Numbered from the stretch's first letter, positions 16,304-25,448 are shown. The stretch is DNA of 42,450 nt from Anaerolineae bacterium (GCA_020433805.1 JAGRBZ010000020.1:1-42450); one strand, 5' to 3'. Numbers and translations are program-made. The notes: a model not told the origin generated them from the letters alone.

Positions 16304-18661
16304 TTATCGAGACCATGTCACTGAGACGTCATCGATATACATGGCTGTCGGTAAACCCGTGCGCCCTCGATTGAAGACACCGAAGTAGATGAAAATGGTT
16401 TGCCCTTTAAAGTCAGACAGATCGTACGTGCGTGTTTCCCAGCTTTGGCTGTTGCTCAAACTTCTGTCCAACGTTCGGATAACCCGGAAATAGCGATCGA
16501 GCACTAAAACATTCTGGGCATCTGCGCCTGGCGAATCTTGGCTAATTGGATAGACATTGGCTGTTAGCGTAACTTGGTTTGCCTCAGCCGGAATGGATAT
16601 CTGTTGCCAGGCGGATGTAAAGCTAAAGAGATCGCGTCCCTCTGTGATGCCTAGTTTTAGCGCCTGACTGCCGCTCAGTGCCTGGTCAGTACTAAAGCTG
16701 CCGCGAACGGGCGTATCGCCAAGGGTCCAACCCTCTTCACTTTCAAATCCACCGTTGACAACTAATTCGCCGGCAGAGGTTGTTGGCGGTTGGGTAGTAG
16801 GCTGGGTGGTGGGTTCGACGGTTGGTTGAGTGGTAGGTTCAGCCGTCGGTTGCATGGTCGGCTCAACGGTCGGCTGTTTGGTCGGTTCAATAGTCGGCTC
16901 TTCAGTCGGTTCAGCCGTTGGTTGCATGGTCGGTTCGATGGTTGGCTCTTCGGTCGGTTCGATAGTCGGTTCTTCAGTAGGCTCAGCCGTCGGTTGCATG
17001 GTCGGTTCGATGGTTGGCTCTTCGGTCGGTTCGACGGTCGGCTCTTCGGTCGGTTGAGTCGTCGGCTGAGTAGTGGGTTGGACTGTAGGTTGTACGCCAC
17101 CGGTAACCAAAGACAAAGCATTGGCAGCTTGAATGAGACCGGCACCATACTGATCGCCTGCTCCAAGGCTACGAGCGGAGCTAGCCATGTAGTTCTCTAT
17201 TTGATCCGGCGTTGCATTGCGCTCTTGCGAAACCAGAAGCGCGGCCAAACCGGCTACGTGAGGAGAAGCCATCGACGTACCTTCAAAGAAACGATAGCTA
17301 AAGCCATCGCCGGATGATTTGAACGTTTGCTGTAAAACGCCGTCGCCATAACCATCATTGTTTTGATCAACCCCAACATCACCGCCGGGAGCCACTAAAT
17401 CCAGAGCTGTTCCGTGGTTACTATAGCTGGTTAGCGTATTATCAACACGTACCGCTCCAACGGCGATCACATACTCGTCATAGCCGGCCGGATAGTAGAC
17501 GTTTGATTGACCGTCGTTGCCGGTGGCAGCTACAACCACAACACCTCGATCATAGGCGTACTTCACTGCATCTTGGAGCGCTTGCGTTCCTGTGCGTCCG
17601 GCCAAACTCATGTTAATGACATCGGCACCTTGATCGACGGCATAGATAATCGCCTGAATAATATTTGCATAACTACCGTTACCACTGGCTCCCAAGGCTT
17701 TAACGGGAAGAATGGTGGCATTGAAGGCCACTCCGGCCACGCCGATGCCGTTGTTGGTGGTTTGCGCCACCGTGCCGGCCACGTGCGTTCCGTGTCCATT
17801 GTCATCGGTCGGGTCAGCATCCGCATTGACAAAATCGTAGCCGGTCATGTGATCCGTACCGGCCAGATCAGAGGCGTTAAACGCCACGCCGGTATCAATG
17901 ATAGCTACAATAACATCATCGCCGGTCGTAACATCCCAGGCTGCGGGCATTTGGATGGCCTGTAGGTTCCATTGATGTTTGCTATACAGGGGGTCATTTG
18001 GTTCAAGGGTTGTGGGCAAAGCCACCGGCCGACCCGTAATCCCGGCGATAAAGTTTGGTTCAGCATACTCAACACTGGGATCTTCGCTCAGGCTAACCGA
18101 AACTTCAAAGGGGTCTTGGTCGGGCGAGAAGTTGACCTTGTAGAGCTGGCTTACTTCTTCCGCCTGGATGGTGAACGTTTCCAAATCATCACCCGTTCCC
18201 TCGGCCACTTCCTCGATAAGGGGCTGTAATCCACTGGCTCCAATCTCTTGGAGTTTTTGATCCAAGGTGCCGACACCGGAAACGACCACATTGTTGTTGT
18301 CCAATTCCACACTACGGGCCTGAATGGAGGCTTCTTCATTTAATTTCACTAAAACCGTACCAGGTTCAACTGCTCCCTCGTTTGGTGTTTCCGGAGCCTG
18401 GACAACCTCTGGATCAATTTCATTTTCGCCGGTGCTGCCGCTAGTGTCCGCAGTTTCTTCAGTAGGTTGTACCGCAGGCTGCTCCGCCGGCTCAGTTGGT
18501 GGAAGCGCCGGCTGTTCCGTTGGGGGCACAGCGGTTTCACCTCCCACATCAGGCGGTTCAATCGCAATGTCTCCCTCCTCAGACCGTTGCAGTTCACAGG
18601 CCGAAATGAGGAGCAACACCACCAGCATAAGTGGCACGATGAATTTAAAGTTTTGTCTCAT
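16304..18661 (-). CDS. S8 (subtilisin) family protease, predicted lipoprotein with Pro/Thr-rich linkers
   Basis: Exported serine protease tethered to the membrane by lipid: residues 1-22 are a hydrophobic signal ending in the lipobox LISAC. A Pro/Glu/Thr-rich spacer (about 30-95) follows, then a prodomain (about 100-210, VLVKLNEEASIQAR). The protease domain has Asp256 (AIIDTGVAF), His290 (NGHGTHVAG) and Ser463 (EGTSMASPHVAG), all intact. Residues about 522-625 are an array of PTxx units, mostly PTEE, PTIE, PTMQ and PTAE, likely a cell-wall or surface spacer. The last 150 residues resemble a carbohydrate-binding or jelly-roll module (LVVNGGFESEEGW). GGGAG lies 6 bases before the ATG. The recombinase gene ends 34 bases upstream on the same strand. 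It differs from the protease at the left edge by lacking dockerin repeats. Confidence 0.94.
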   Translation of the reverse strand: MRQNFKFIVPLMLVVLLLISACELQRSEEGDIAIEPPDVGGETAVPPTEQPALPPTEPAEQPAVQPTEETADTSGSTGENEIDPEVVQAPETPNEGAVEPGTVLVKLNEEASIQARSVELDNNNVVVSGVGTLDQKLQEIGASGLQPLIEEVAEGTGDDLETFTIQAEEVSQLYKVNFSPDQDPFEVSVSLSEDPSVEYAEPNFIAGITGRPVALPTTLEPNDPLYSKHQWNLQAIQMPAAWDVTTGDDVIVAIIDTGVAFNASDLAGTDHMTGYDFVNADADPTDDNGHGTHVAGTVAQTTNNGIGVAGVAFNATILPVKALGASGNGSYANIIQAIIYAVDQGADVINMSLAGRTGTQALQDAVKYAYDRGVVVVAATGNDGQSNVYYPAGYDEYVIAVGAVRVDNTLTSYSNHGTALDLVAPGGDVGVDQNNDGYGDGVLQQTFKSSGDGFSYRFFEGTSMASPHVAGLAALLVSQERNATPDQIENYMASSARSLGAGDQYGAGLIQAANALSLVTGGVQPTVQPTTQPTTQPTEEPTVEPTEEPTIEPTMQPTAEPTEEPTIEPTEEPTIEPTMQPTAEPTEEPTIEPTKQPTVEPTMQPTAEPTTQPTVEPTTQPTTQPPTTSAGELVVNGGFESEEGWTLGDTPVRGSFSTDQALSGSQALKLGITEGRDLFSFTSAWQQISIPAEANQVTLTANVYPISQDSPGADAQNVLVLDRYFRVIRTLDRSLSNSQSWETRTYDLSDFKGQTIFIYFGVFNRGRTGLPTAMYIDDVSVTWSR
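16787..17094. repeat. Tandem 12-bp coding repeat encoding PTxx units
   Basis: About 25 tandem copies of a degenerate 12-base unit within the S8 protease gene, each coding for Pro-Thr plus two variable residues (EE, IE, MQ, AE, TQ, VE). A higher-order 48-base period is visible where the order PTEE-PTIE-PTMQ-PTAE repeats. Such arrays change length easily by slippage. They also create long open frames on the opposite strand that are not genes. Confidence 0.9.
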
Positions 18662-18695
18662 GTTTTTCTCCCGTCAAAGATTGGTCGATTGCACA

Positions 18696-19688
18696 TTAGG
18701 CATCATCATCTTGATCGGACCGATCTTGACCAAATACAGCGGCATAAGCCTGGTCAATTTCGGTTTCGGTCAAATGGGTATAGCCAGACGTTGTGTTGAT
18801 ACTTTCGTGTCGAGCCAAATTCTGAGCTACCAAAATATCATGTTGTCGAGCCACGCGGGTTACAAAAAAATGACGGAACGTGTGGGGCGTGATGGTTCCG
18901 CGCGCCTCTTCTCCCAAAAACTTGACTACATAGTCGCTAACAATATTTTCTGCCGTTCTGGTTGAAATCGGCAGTACTTTCTTACTGGCACGCTTGTCAT
19001 GGCGTGCAAAGATAGGCAAAACATTTTGCCGACCCTGCTGTTGGTCGAGTTCGGAGCGTAAACTGAGATAGTTGCTGATATAACGAAGCGATCGCTGTGA
19101 AAAGCGTACAATCGCCTGTTTATCACCTTTGCCGATGATAACTGCACGACGATGATCCCAATCAAGATCACCCTTCTGTAACCCACACGCTTCAGAGACG
19201 CGTAGGCCTGTATCAGCCAAAGTAATGAGCAGCGCCGTATCGCGATAAAGCGTTAGTTTTTGAGTCAGCGATTTAGGCAGATGCGTAACAGCCTCTTCCA
19301 TATATTTTAGTAAGGTCTCTAGTTTCTCTTCTGGAAAGATATGCAGACGCTTACCCTGCGTACGTCGTTGGCCCAGTTCAAAATCAAGTGTAGAAAGATT
19401 AAGCGTCGCCCATTCCTGAGCCGCCACATAGCGATAAAATCCGGCAGCAGCCGTTGTATATAAATGTTCTGTCGCAACCGACTGCTTCTGCAACTGGTTG
19501 AGAAACGTTTCGATCCAAAGGGGAGACAAGGTTTCGATGTCAGCCTGATCAAAATCGATAGCCTCGTCGCTCTCCGCCATACATTCGGCAAATGCCTTTA
19601 ACCCTTGCTGATAGGCTACGGTCGTGTTAGAACTTTTACTGCGTTTTACTTGTTTTATATAGCGTTCGATAGCTTCTTGGATGGTCAT
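18696..19688 (-). CDS. Tyrosine-type site-specific recombinase (XerC/XerD-like integrase)
   Basis: DNA strand-exchange enzyme of the phage-integrase family. The N-terminal SAM-like DNA-binding domain covers about 1-100 (TIQEAIERYIKQVKRSK). The catalytic domain contains Arg163 (GLRVSEACGL), the beta-hairpin lysine (IGKGDKQ), the HxxR box (TPHTFRHFFVTR), a histidine in ARHES and the nucleophile Tyr303 (TTSGYTHLTE). All catalytic residues are present. At 330 residues it is slightly longer than typical XerC/XerD. I take the ATG at 19688; an in-frame TTG at 19715 is also possible, and neither has a strong ribosome site. It lies between pyrG and an S8 protease with no phage, integron or IS genes beside it, so it may be a chromosomal Xer-type enzyme. 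A cluster of short inverted repeats lies just upstream. Confidence 0.9.
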   Translation of the reverse strand: MTIQEAIERYIKQVKRSKSSNTTVAYQQGLKAFAECMAESDEAIDFDQADIETLSPLWIETFLNQLQKQSVATEHLYTTAAAGFYRYVAAQEWATLNLSTLDFELGQRRTQGKRLHIFPEEKLETLLKYMEEAVTHLPKSLTQKLTLYRDTALLITLADTGLRVSEACGLQKGDLDWDHRRAVIIGKGDKQAIVRFSQRSLRYISNYLSLRSELDQQQGRQNVLPIFARHDKRASKKVLPISTRTAENIVSDYVVKFLGEEARGTITPHTFRHFFVTRVARQHDILVAQNLARHESINTTSGYTHLTETEIDQAYAAVFGQDRSDQDDDA

Positions 19689-19722
19689 GGCCGCGCAGTT
19701 TACGTATAAATACAAACATTAT

Positions 19723-19759
19723 GGTAAATAGTTTACCCTATATTATGTAAAAAGTAAAT
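19723..19759. promoter_or_regulatory. Cluster of GTAAA half-sites including a perfect 15-bp palindrome upstream of the recombinase gene
   Basis: GGTAAATAGTTTACC (19723-19737) is a perfect palindrome around TAG. Two more GTAAA motifs follow at 19747-19751 and 19754-19758, so four half-sites fall within 36 bases. TATATTATGTAAA (19739-19751) matches the right half of the Bacillus dif site as I know it. This may be an operator or a recombinase binding site; neither is shown. Confidence 0.4.
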
Positions 19760-19791
19760 CCTTTTAAGGTCAAAATGACAAATCTGATGGT

Positions 19792-21441
19792 CTAATGGTG
19801 GTTTGTTTCAATCACAACGGAATTTTCGCTGGTAGACGGGTTGGTATAGTCACAAGCAGCCTTTACAAAGGTGGCAAACAGAGGATGAGGACGCGTAGGT
19901 CGGCTCTTGAATTCGGGGTGAAACTGGCTGCCAAGCATAAACGGATGATTGCTCAGTTCAACAATTTCTACCAAGCGTCCATCCGGCGATAAGCCCGAAA
20001 AAACCAATCCGGCCTCGCCTAACACTTGGCGGAACTCGTTTTTAAACTCAAAGCGGTGCCGATGGCGTTCATGAACAACCTGGCTTTCATAGGCTTGGGC
20101 GGCAATTGAGTTATCCGCTAAATGGCAAGGGTAGCTTCCTAAGCGCATCGTACCCCCTAGACTGGCAATATCGCGCTGGTCAGGCATCAGATCGATAACG
20201 GGATAAGCGGTGGTGGGATTAAATTCTGTCGAATTCGGTGCGTTACTCTCAAAAACATCGCGGGCCAATTCGATAACCATCACCTGCATCCCCAAGCACA
20301 GACCTAAGTAGGGTACCTGCCGCGTCCGGGCAAATTTAGCGGCTACTATTTTTCCCTCGATGCCGCGCTCTCCAAAGCCGCCGGGCACAATAATGCCATT
20401 AACTTTTTCTAATTGCTGTATCTGTCGCAGCCGTTCTAAATCCTCTGAAGGAATCCACTCGATATCGAGTTCACAATCATGATGATTAGCCGCATGATGC
20501 AGCGCTTCATAGACGCTAATATAAGCATCTTCCAAATCAACATATTTACCCACGACGCCAATAGTCACGCGCCGGGGTTTTGGCTTCTTAATATGGTCAA
20601 CCATCTGTCGCCACTCCGTTAAATCGGCAGATCGGCACTCAATATTCAAGCGTCGACAGATAAAATCGGCTACACCTTCTTCTTCTAAAGTTAAAGGAAC
20701 TTCATAAATCGTATCTGCTGTTGTCAACGGAATAACCGCTTCACGATCGACGTCGCAAAACAGAGCGATTTTTTCCCGCAAATCATTGCCAACTGGCATA
20801 TCCGCCCGACACATAATCATATCCGGCTGAATACCAATTCCACGCAGTTCACGCACGCTGTGTTGAGTCGGCTTCGTTTTTAATTCGTTGGTCGATTGCA
20901 GATGGGGTAGCAGCGTTACATGAATATAAAATGTATTCTCCCGGCCGGCATCTTTACGCATCTGGCGTAAAGCCTCCAAAAAAGGCAAGCTCTCAATATC
21001 GCCCACCGTACCGCCTACTTCTACAATCACAATATCGGCCTGGCTCTGGCGGGCAACCTTGGTCATACTGGCCTTGATGAGATTAGTTACGTGCGGAATA
21101 ACTTGTATCGTTTTACCCAGATAATCGCCCCGTCGCTCTCGATTAATCACTTCCTGATACACCTGACCACTGGTTAAATTGCTGGCTTTGGTCAAATTCT
21201 CATCGATAAAGCGCTCGTAAGCCCCTAAATCCAAATCCGTTTCAGCCCCGTCTTCCAGCACAAATACCTCGCCGTGCTCATACGGGCTCATCGTACCCGG
21301 ATCGACATTGAGATACGGATCTAATTTCTGTACCGTAACCGATAATCCCCGGCTTTTCAAAATACGCCCAATTGAAGCAGCAGCCACTCCCTTCCCCAGC
21401 GAAGAGACAACCCCACCCGTACAAAAGATATATTTTGTCAT
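19792..21441 (-). CDS. pyrG: CTP synthase (glutamine-hydrolysing)
   Basis: Makes CTP from UTP, ATP and glutamine, the last step of de novo pyrimidine nucleotide synthesis; CTP is also the activating nucleotide for the CMP-sugar enzyme further right. The N-terminal synthetase domain (about 1-270) shows TGGVVSSLGKGV, KLDPYLNVDPGTMSP and EVGGTVGDIES. The C-terminal class I glutamine amidotransferase has GGFGERGIEGK, the nucleophile in YLGLCLGMQ, and the His-Glu pair in SQFHPEFKSRP. At 549 residues it has the normal size and looks complete. AAGGAG lies 6 bases before the ATG. A strong hairpin lies 51-85 bases upstream of the start. Confidence 0.98.
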   Translation of the reverse strand: MTKYIFCTGGVVSSLGKGVAAASIGRILKSRGLSVTVQKLDPYLNVDPGTMSPYEHGEVFVLEDGAETDLDLGAYERFIDENLTKASNLTSGQVYQEVINRERRGDYLGKTIQVIPHVTNLIKASMTKVARQSQADIVIVEVGGTVGDIESLPFLEALRQMRKDAGRENTFYIHVTLLPHLQSTNELKTKPTQHSVRELRGIGIQPDMIMCRADMPVGNDLREKIALFCDVDREAVIPLTTADTIYEVPLTLEEEGVADFICRRLNIECRSADLTEWRQMVDHIKKPKPRRVTIGVVGKYVDLEDAYISVYEALHHAANHHDCELDIEWIPSEDLERLRQIQQLEKVNGIIVPGGFGERGIEGKIVAAKFARTRQVPYLGLCLGMQVMVIELARDVFESNAPNSTEFNPTTAYPVIDLMPDQRDIASLGGTMRLGSYPCHLADNSIAAQAYESQVVHERHRHRFEFKNEFRQVLGEAGLVFSGLSPDGRLVEIVELSNHPFMLGSQFHPEFKSRPTRPHPLFATFVKAACDYTNPSTSENSVVIETNHH

Positions 21442-21837
21442 GACATACTCCTTAGTAAAGCTAGTTTATTAGACAAACAGCCACAAAAGACAAAGTCCCC
21501 AAGCGGTCGCCTGGGGACTTTTTTTGGAAGCCTATTTGAAGCCTATTTTTACCTCCGTTTTGCATGATACGATTATACCTATTTCACTTTAAATGTCCAT
21601 AGTAAAACATAACTATTTTTAGCATAATAGTATGTTGGCTCTACAAAATTTGGACTAACATTCGGTACAGTCAATAGCTATCTTTGTAACGAAGATAGGG
21701 CAGCATCAGTTGAACCTAACTTGTCAGACTGCCCAATCAAATATGTTTATGCAACCTTTACACTTAATAACTCAAGTAGGGGGTTCGCAACGACGATAAA
21801 TATACCATAACTGGTTCATACCTAACCGGTGTAACTC
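21442..21837. other. Divergent intergenic region between pyrG and cheA
   Basis: 396 bases without a gene, between pyrG (-) and cheA (+), so promoters for both operons should lie here. Besides the hairpin at 21492-21526 there is a 7-bp inverted repeat CTATCTT/AAGATAG (21678-21698) and an imperfect one around 21606-21634 (ACATAACTATT/AATAGTATGT). I found no convincing -35/-10 pair and no sigma-28-type box. Confidence 0.6.
21492..21526 (+). terminator. Terminator-like hairpin in the pyrG leader region
   Basis: Stem AAAGTCCCC / GGGGACTTT with a 12-base loop, followed on the plus strand by an unbroken T run; on the minus strand the following bases are only partly T (TTTGTCTTTTG). No plus-strand gene lies upstream within reach, because pyrG is on the minus strand. 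The hairpin would therefore lie in the pyrG 5' leader or end an antisense or small RNA. Confidence 0.7.
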
Positions 21838-23928
21838 GTGAAAGCGATTGATATGGAAAATAAATTAACTTTTAATATTGAAGCTGATGAACTGGAATTA
21901 TTTATTGACGAGGTCAATGAATACTTACAAGTCATCGAAAGTAGCTTGTTGCAACTAGAAGAGCAAGCTTCAAGCCCGGAAACTCTAAATCTTATTTTTA
22001 GGGCTGCCCACACTATTAAGGCTCTAGCTGGTACAGTAGGGCACCAACGTATGGCTGATCTAACCCACGCTATGGAAAGTCTTTTTGACGCCATGCGTAA
22101 TAACCAACTCACGCCTACGCAAAAAATTGTTGATGAGTTATTTGACGTAGTTGACATTCTGAAGATCCTGCGGGACGAGATTATCAACCAGCAGGCAAGT
22201 GATATTGACATTACGGCTGTTCTGTCTCGATTACACACGCTTATTGATCAAAATAGTCACAAAGCGTCTTCTCCTAAAAGTGAGGTTTCATCAGAGAACA
22301 CGCTGACTCCTGAGCAAATATCTCAAATTAAAAAACTCCAGGAGGATGAGCAATCGGTTTTCAATGTCGAAATTTCTACCGACGCAAAAACCTTTGCCCC
22401 GGCTGCACGTTTGATGCAAGCAGCTATGGCCTTGCTGGATGCTGGTCAAATTGTCCGCCAACGTCCAACAATGGAAGATTTATCGGCTGGAAAACATAAC
22501 AACCGTTTGGAAATTATCCTTGCGACTAAGCTTGAGGGTAAGGCAGTAAAAGAACTTTTGGCTGATGTCGCTGATTTATCAGATTTTCAAGTTCGACCAT
22601 TTAAAGTTGAGCAACCAGCGGAAGCCCCACCGCCATCCCCACCGGCTACTGCACCCAAAAACGGCAATGCGCCTGTGTCCGTAAATAGCACAAGTAAGAC
22701 TGTGCGTATTAGTGTAGAACGACTCGATGCTTTAATAAATCTTGTAGGTGAGTTAGTAACGAACCGAAATCGTCTAAAACAAGTCGAAGAAATATTACGT
22801 TCCCAATACGGTAAGGATGAAACGGTTGGCGAGTTAAGCGAAAGCTCAACGCATATGGGGCGTCTAATCGACCAACTTCAAGAGGAAGTGATGCGAGCCA
22901 GAATGTTACCCATTAGCCATCTATTTGACAAACTTCCTCGCCTTGTACGCGACGTAGCTCGAACATCTGAAAAACAGGTTGACTTGATTATTGAAGGTGC
23001 TGCTACGGAGCTTGATCGGTCAGTTATTGAAGTTATTGGTGACCCTCTCATTCACCTGCTGCGTAATGCTGTAGACCATGGCCTAGAAACTCCAGAGCAA
23101 CGTCGGTCTGCCAACAAATCAGAGACCGGCACAGTAAAATTAACTGCTGCTCATGTTGAAGGCCGTGTAGTCATTACTGTACAAGATGACGGTAAAGGAA
23201 TTGATCCAGATCGGGTTCGTCAATCTGCAGTTAAACGGAAGTTAATGACGCCAGAACGTGCAGCTCAATTGAGTGATGAAGAGGTCATCGATTTAATCTT
23301 TCAACCAAACTTGTCCACCGCCGAAAAACTCACGGAAGTCTCTGGTCGCGGTGTAGGAATGGATGTCGTACGCACAAACGTTGAACGGCTAGGCGGCTCA
23401 GTATTTGTAGAGAGTGTGCTGGGCCAAGGTACAGTATTTCGTGTCACATTACCATTGACTCTGGCGATTATTGAGACCATGCTCGTTGAGTTGTGGAATA
23501 CCGTCTATGCAATTCCTATTACAGGTATAAATGATGTGCTTTATTTATCCGATACAAAAACGGACACAATTAGTGGGATGCCAGCCATCCGATGGCGAGG
23601 AGCAGTGCTACCATTAATAAATTTACGCCAATCTTTCGCCGACCCCCGATTAGGTGATATGCCCAAAACCGTTGGTGGCAAACAAGCTATTGTAACTGTT
23701 ACTTGGGGGAAACAACGATGTGGTTTAATCGTGGATAGGATTATTGGAAAACAAGGTATTGTCGTCAAATCACTCAATTCAATTGCTGGTGAAGTGCCAG
23801 GTATATCAGGGTGTACCATTCTAGGTGATGGTCGTGTTGCACTCATAATCGATATTCCCGGTTTAATAAACGCTGAATTACGTCTACGACATGTGAAAGA
23901 AGGACTAAAAAATGGCCACTCCCTTTAG
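21838..23928 (+). CDS. cheA: Chemotaxis histidine kinase CheA
   Basis: Core kinase of the chemotaxis signalling array; it passes phosphate to CheY and CheB. The domains are HPt with phosphorylation site His58 (FRAAHTIKALAGTVG), a possible regulator-binding P2 region (about 165-260), the P3 dimerisation helices (VERLDALINLVGELVTNRNR), the ATPase (HLLRNAVDHGLETPEQR, VQDDGKGIDPD, SGRGVGMDVVRTNVE) and a C-terminal CheW-like domain (about 555-690). All kinase boxes are intact. The start is either the GTG at 21838 or the ATG at 21853; neither has a good ribosome site. The gene overlaps cheC by 17 bases and heads an eight-gene operon. Its usual coupling partner CheW is not encoded in the window. Confidence 0.97.
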   Translation: MKAIDMENKLTFNIEADELELFIDEVNEYLQVIESSLLQLEEQASSPETLNLIFRAAHTIKALAGTVGHQRMADLTHAMESLFDAMRNNQLTPTQKIVDELFDVVDILKILRDEIINQQASDIDITAVLSRLHTLIDQNSHKASSPKSEVSSENTLTPEQISQIKKLQEDEQSVFNVEISTDAKTFAPAARLMQAAMALLDAGQIVRQRPTMEDLSAGKHNNRLEIILATKLEGKAVKELLADVADLSDFQVRPFKVEQPAEAPPPSPPATAPKNGNAPVSVNSTSKTVRISVERLDALINLVGELVTNRNRLKQVEEILRSQYGKDETVGELSESSTHMGRLIDQLQEEVMRARMLPISHLFDKLPRLVRDVARTSEKQVDLIIEGAATELDRSVIEVIGDPLIHLLRNAVDHGLETPEQRRSANKSETGTVKLTAAHVEGRVVITVQDDGKGIDPDRVRQSAVKRKLMTPERAAQLSDEEVIDLIFQPNLSTAEKLTEVSGRGVGMDVVRTNVERLGGSVFVESVLGQGTVFRVTLPLTLAIIETMLVELWNTVYAIPITGINDVLYLSDTKTDTISGMPAIRWRGAVLPLINLRQSFADPRLGDMPKTVGGKQAIVTVTWGKQRCGLIVDRIIGKQGIVVKSLNSIAGEVPGISGCTILGDGRVALIIDIPGLINAELRLRHVKEGLKNGHSL

Positions 23929-24514
23929 TAACCAAATTTCATTGTGGGACCAACTAGAAAATGAGGAGTCGTTAGCCGAAGTACTTCAAACAGCTCTTCA
24001 AAATTCGGGCGAAGGCTTATCTCAAATGGTTGGACGTCCCATTAATATTGATGTCCCCAAAGTAAAAAGGGTTCCTATTAGCCAAGTAGTAAATTATGTT
24101 GGCAGCCCGGAAACCGAGATGGTAGGCATATATATGCTGATAGAGGGCGATTGGTCTGGTCAGGTTATACTAATGATGACCCATTCTGAAGCTTTATATC
24201 TTGTAGATATGATTTTAGACTTACCAGCCGGTACAACTACCCAGTTGGAAGACTTAGAATGTTCGGCTTTGGCTGAAGCTTGTAACATAATGACATCTTT
24301 TTTTGTGGATAAAGTATTTGCTTTAACCGGGTCAGCATCTCGCCCTTCCCCGTCAGCGGTTTTGATGGATATGCTTGGTGCTATTATGAACGTAGTTGTT
24401 ACACCTGTAGCTTCTCAAAGTGACAGTCTGTTGATAATGGAAGCGGCAATTAGTGATCCCAGTCGTGTTGTTTTAGCAAATTTTTGGGTGCTACCGTATT
24501 CAAAAGATTACTAG
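23912..24514 (+). CDS. cheC: CheC-like chemotaxis phosphatase
   Basis: Predicted CheY-phosphate phosphatase of the CheC/CheX/FliY family, often working with CheD. The N-terminus resembles CheC (SGEGLSQMVGRPINIDVPKV), but the first ExxN active-site motif seems degenerate there. The second motif is intact as Glu-Ala-Cys-Asn in ALAEACNIMTSFFVDK, followed by a proline region (SASRPSPSAVLMD). At 200 residues the size fits CheC. AAGGA lies 7 bases before the ATG, inside the end of cheA. It lies directly before cheD, the normal partner. Confidence 0.88.
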   Translation: MATPFSNQISLWDQLENEESLAEVLQTALQNSGEGLSQMVGRPINIDVPKVKRVPISQVVNYVGSPETEMVGIYMLIEGDWSGQVILMMTHSEALYLVDMILDLPAGTTTQLEDLECSALAEACNIMTSFFVDKVFALTGSASRPSPSAVLMDMLGAIMNVVVTPVASQSDSLLIMEAAISDPSRVVLANFWVLPYSKDY

Positions 24515-24529
24515 AGAAAAGAGAGTGTA

Positions 24530-25027
24530 GTGGCAGAGAATTTTCGAGCAATTTCTATTGGAGAGATGATTGTAAGTAATACACCCGACGATGTACTCGT
24601 AGCTTATGGACTTGGTTCTTGTGTTGCGATTTGTCTGTACGATCCTGTAACGAAAGTCGGGGGCATGTTGCATGCTTTGTTACCTCACGCCAATAGTCAA
24701 CAAAATGGTAACAATGTGCCGGCCAAATTTGTAGACTCTGGTTTCCCATTATTACTCAAATCAATGGTGCAAAGAAGGGGAGAACGCAATAGGCTTGTGG
24801 TTTACTTATGTGGTGGCGCACAATTGATAAGTGCTCCTAATTTTAGCGATATGTTAAAAATCGGCCAACGTAATGTTGAAGCAGCACATAACGCCCTTAA
24901 GATAGCTCGGCTTAATATTAGAAATCAAGATACTGGTGGAAATGCAGGCCGGACAGTTAAGCTCCATATTGACACTGGGCATGTTACGGTAAAGTCATTA
25001 GGTCAAGGCGAAAAAAGATTAGATTAG
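24530..25027 (+). CDS. cheD: Chemoreceptor glutamine deamidase CheD
   Basis: Deamidates glutamines on chemoreceptors and, in systems with CheC, also tunes CheC phosphatase activity. The active-site Cys31 lies in AYGLGSCVAICLYD and His48 in GGMLHALLPHA; the third active-site position falls in KFVDSGFPLLL. The rest (LVVYLCGGAQLI, IGQRNVEAAHNAL) follows the family. At 165 residues it is typical. The start is a GTG preceded by GAGAG, 15 bases after cheC. Its presence implies that deamidated receptors exist in this organism although none is encoded in the window. Confidence 0.96.
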   Translation: MAENFRAISIGEMIVSNTPDDVLVAYGLGSCVAICLYDPVTKVGGMLHALLPHANSQQNGNNVPAKFVDSGFPLLLKSMVQRRGERNRLVVYLCGGAQLISAPNFSDMLKIGQRNVEAAHNALKIARLNIRNQDTGGNAGRTVKLHIDTGHVTVKSLGQGEKRLD

Positions 25028-25086
25028 GCCTTGAGTAAACTCAATATAAAAATAGTATAACTCTTAACTAAAACAGGTGAAAAACT

Positions 25087-25443
25087 ATGTATAAAATAAT
25101 GATTGTTGATGATGCTCAATTTATGCGAGTTCGCCTTTCAAAATTGCTGACTGGACATGGGTACGAAGTGGTTGAAGCAGAAAATGGCGAACAAGCTGTC
25201 CAAACCTATCGTTCAATCAAGCCTGATGCAGTTTTAATGGACGTGACCATGCCTGAAAAGGATGGCCTGGAAGCCCTGGCTGAAATTCGTGGTTACGATA
25301 ATCAAGCCAAGGTAGTGATGTTAACGGCCCTGGGCCAGGAGTCGATGGTGTTACAAGCTGTGCAGGCCGGTGCCAAAGATTATGTGGTTAAGCCTTTTGA
25401 CCCTGATAGAGTTTTAAGAGCCTTGCAAAAAGCACTAGGATAA
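25087..25443 (+). CDS. cheY: Single-domain response regulator CheY
   Basis: Diffusible chemotaxis output protein, phosphorylated by CheA and acting on the motor or another effector. The 118 residues are one receiver domain: Asp8/Asp9 (IVDDAQFMR), phosphorylation site Asp52 (DAVLMDVTMPEKDG), threonine in VVMLTALGQ and lysine in DYVVKPFDPD. All five key positions are intact. It is the only stand-alone CheY in the operon, yet three CheC/CheX-type phosphatases are encoded with it. The spacing to cheD is about 60 bases and to cheB 5 bases. Confidence 0.95.
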   Translation: MYKIMIVDDAQFMRVRLSKLLTGHGYEVVEAENGEQAVQTYRSIKPDAVLMDVTMPEKDGLEALAEIRGYDNQAKVVMLTALGQESMVLQAVQAGAKDYVVKPFDPDRVLRALQKALG

Positions 25444-25448
25444 CAAAT

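Noticed and set aside
16787..17094. Possible CRISPR-like array
   Set aside because: The units are 12-base contiguous coding repeats without unique spacers.
16790..17317. Long frame on the plus strand with Gly/Arg-rich repeats, and a second one in another frame
   Set aside because: It is the mirror image of the PTxx-coding repeat in the S8 protease gene; the composition comes from the 12-base repeat, and no start or ribosome site supports it.
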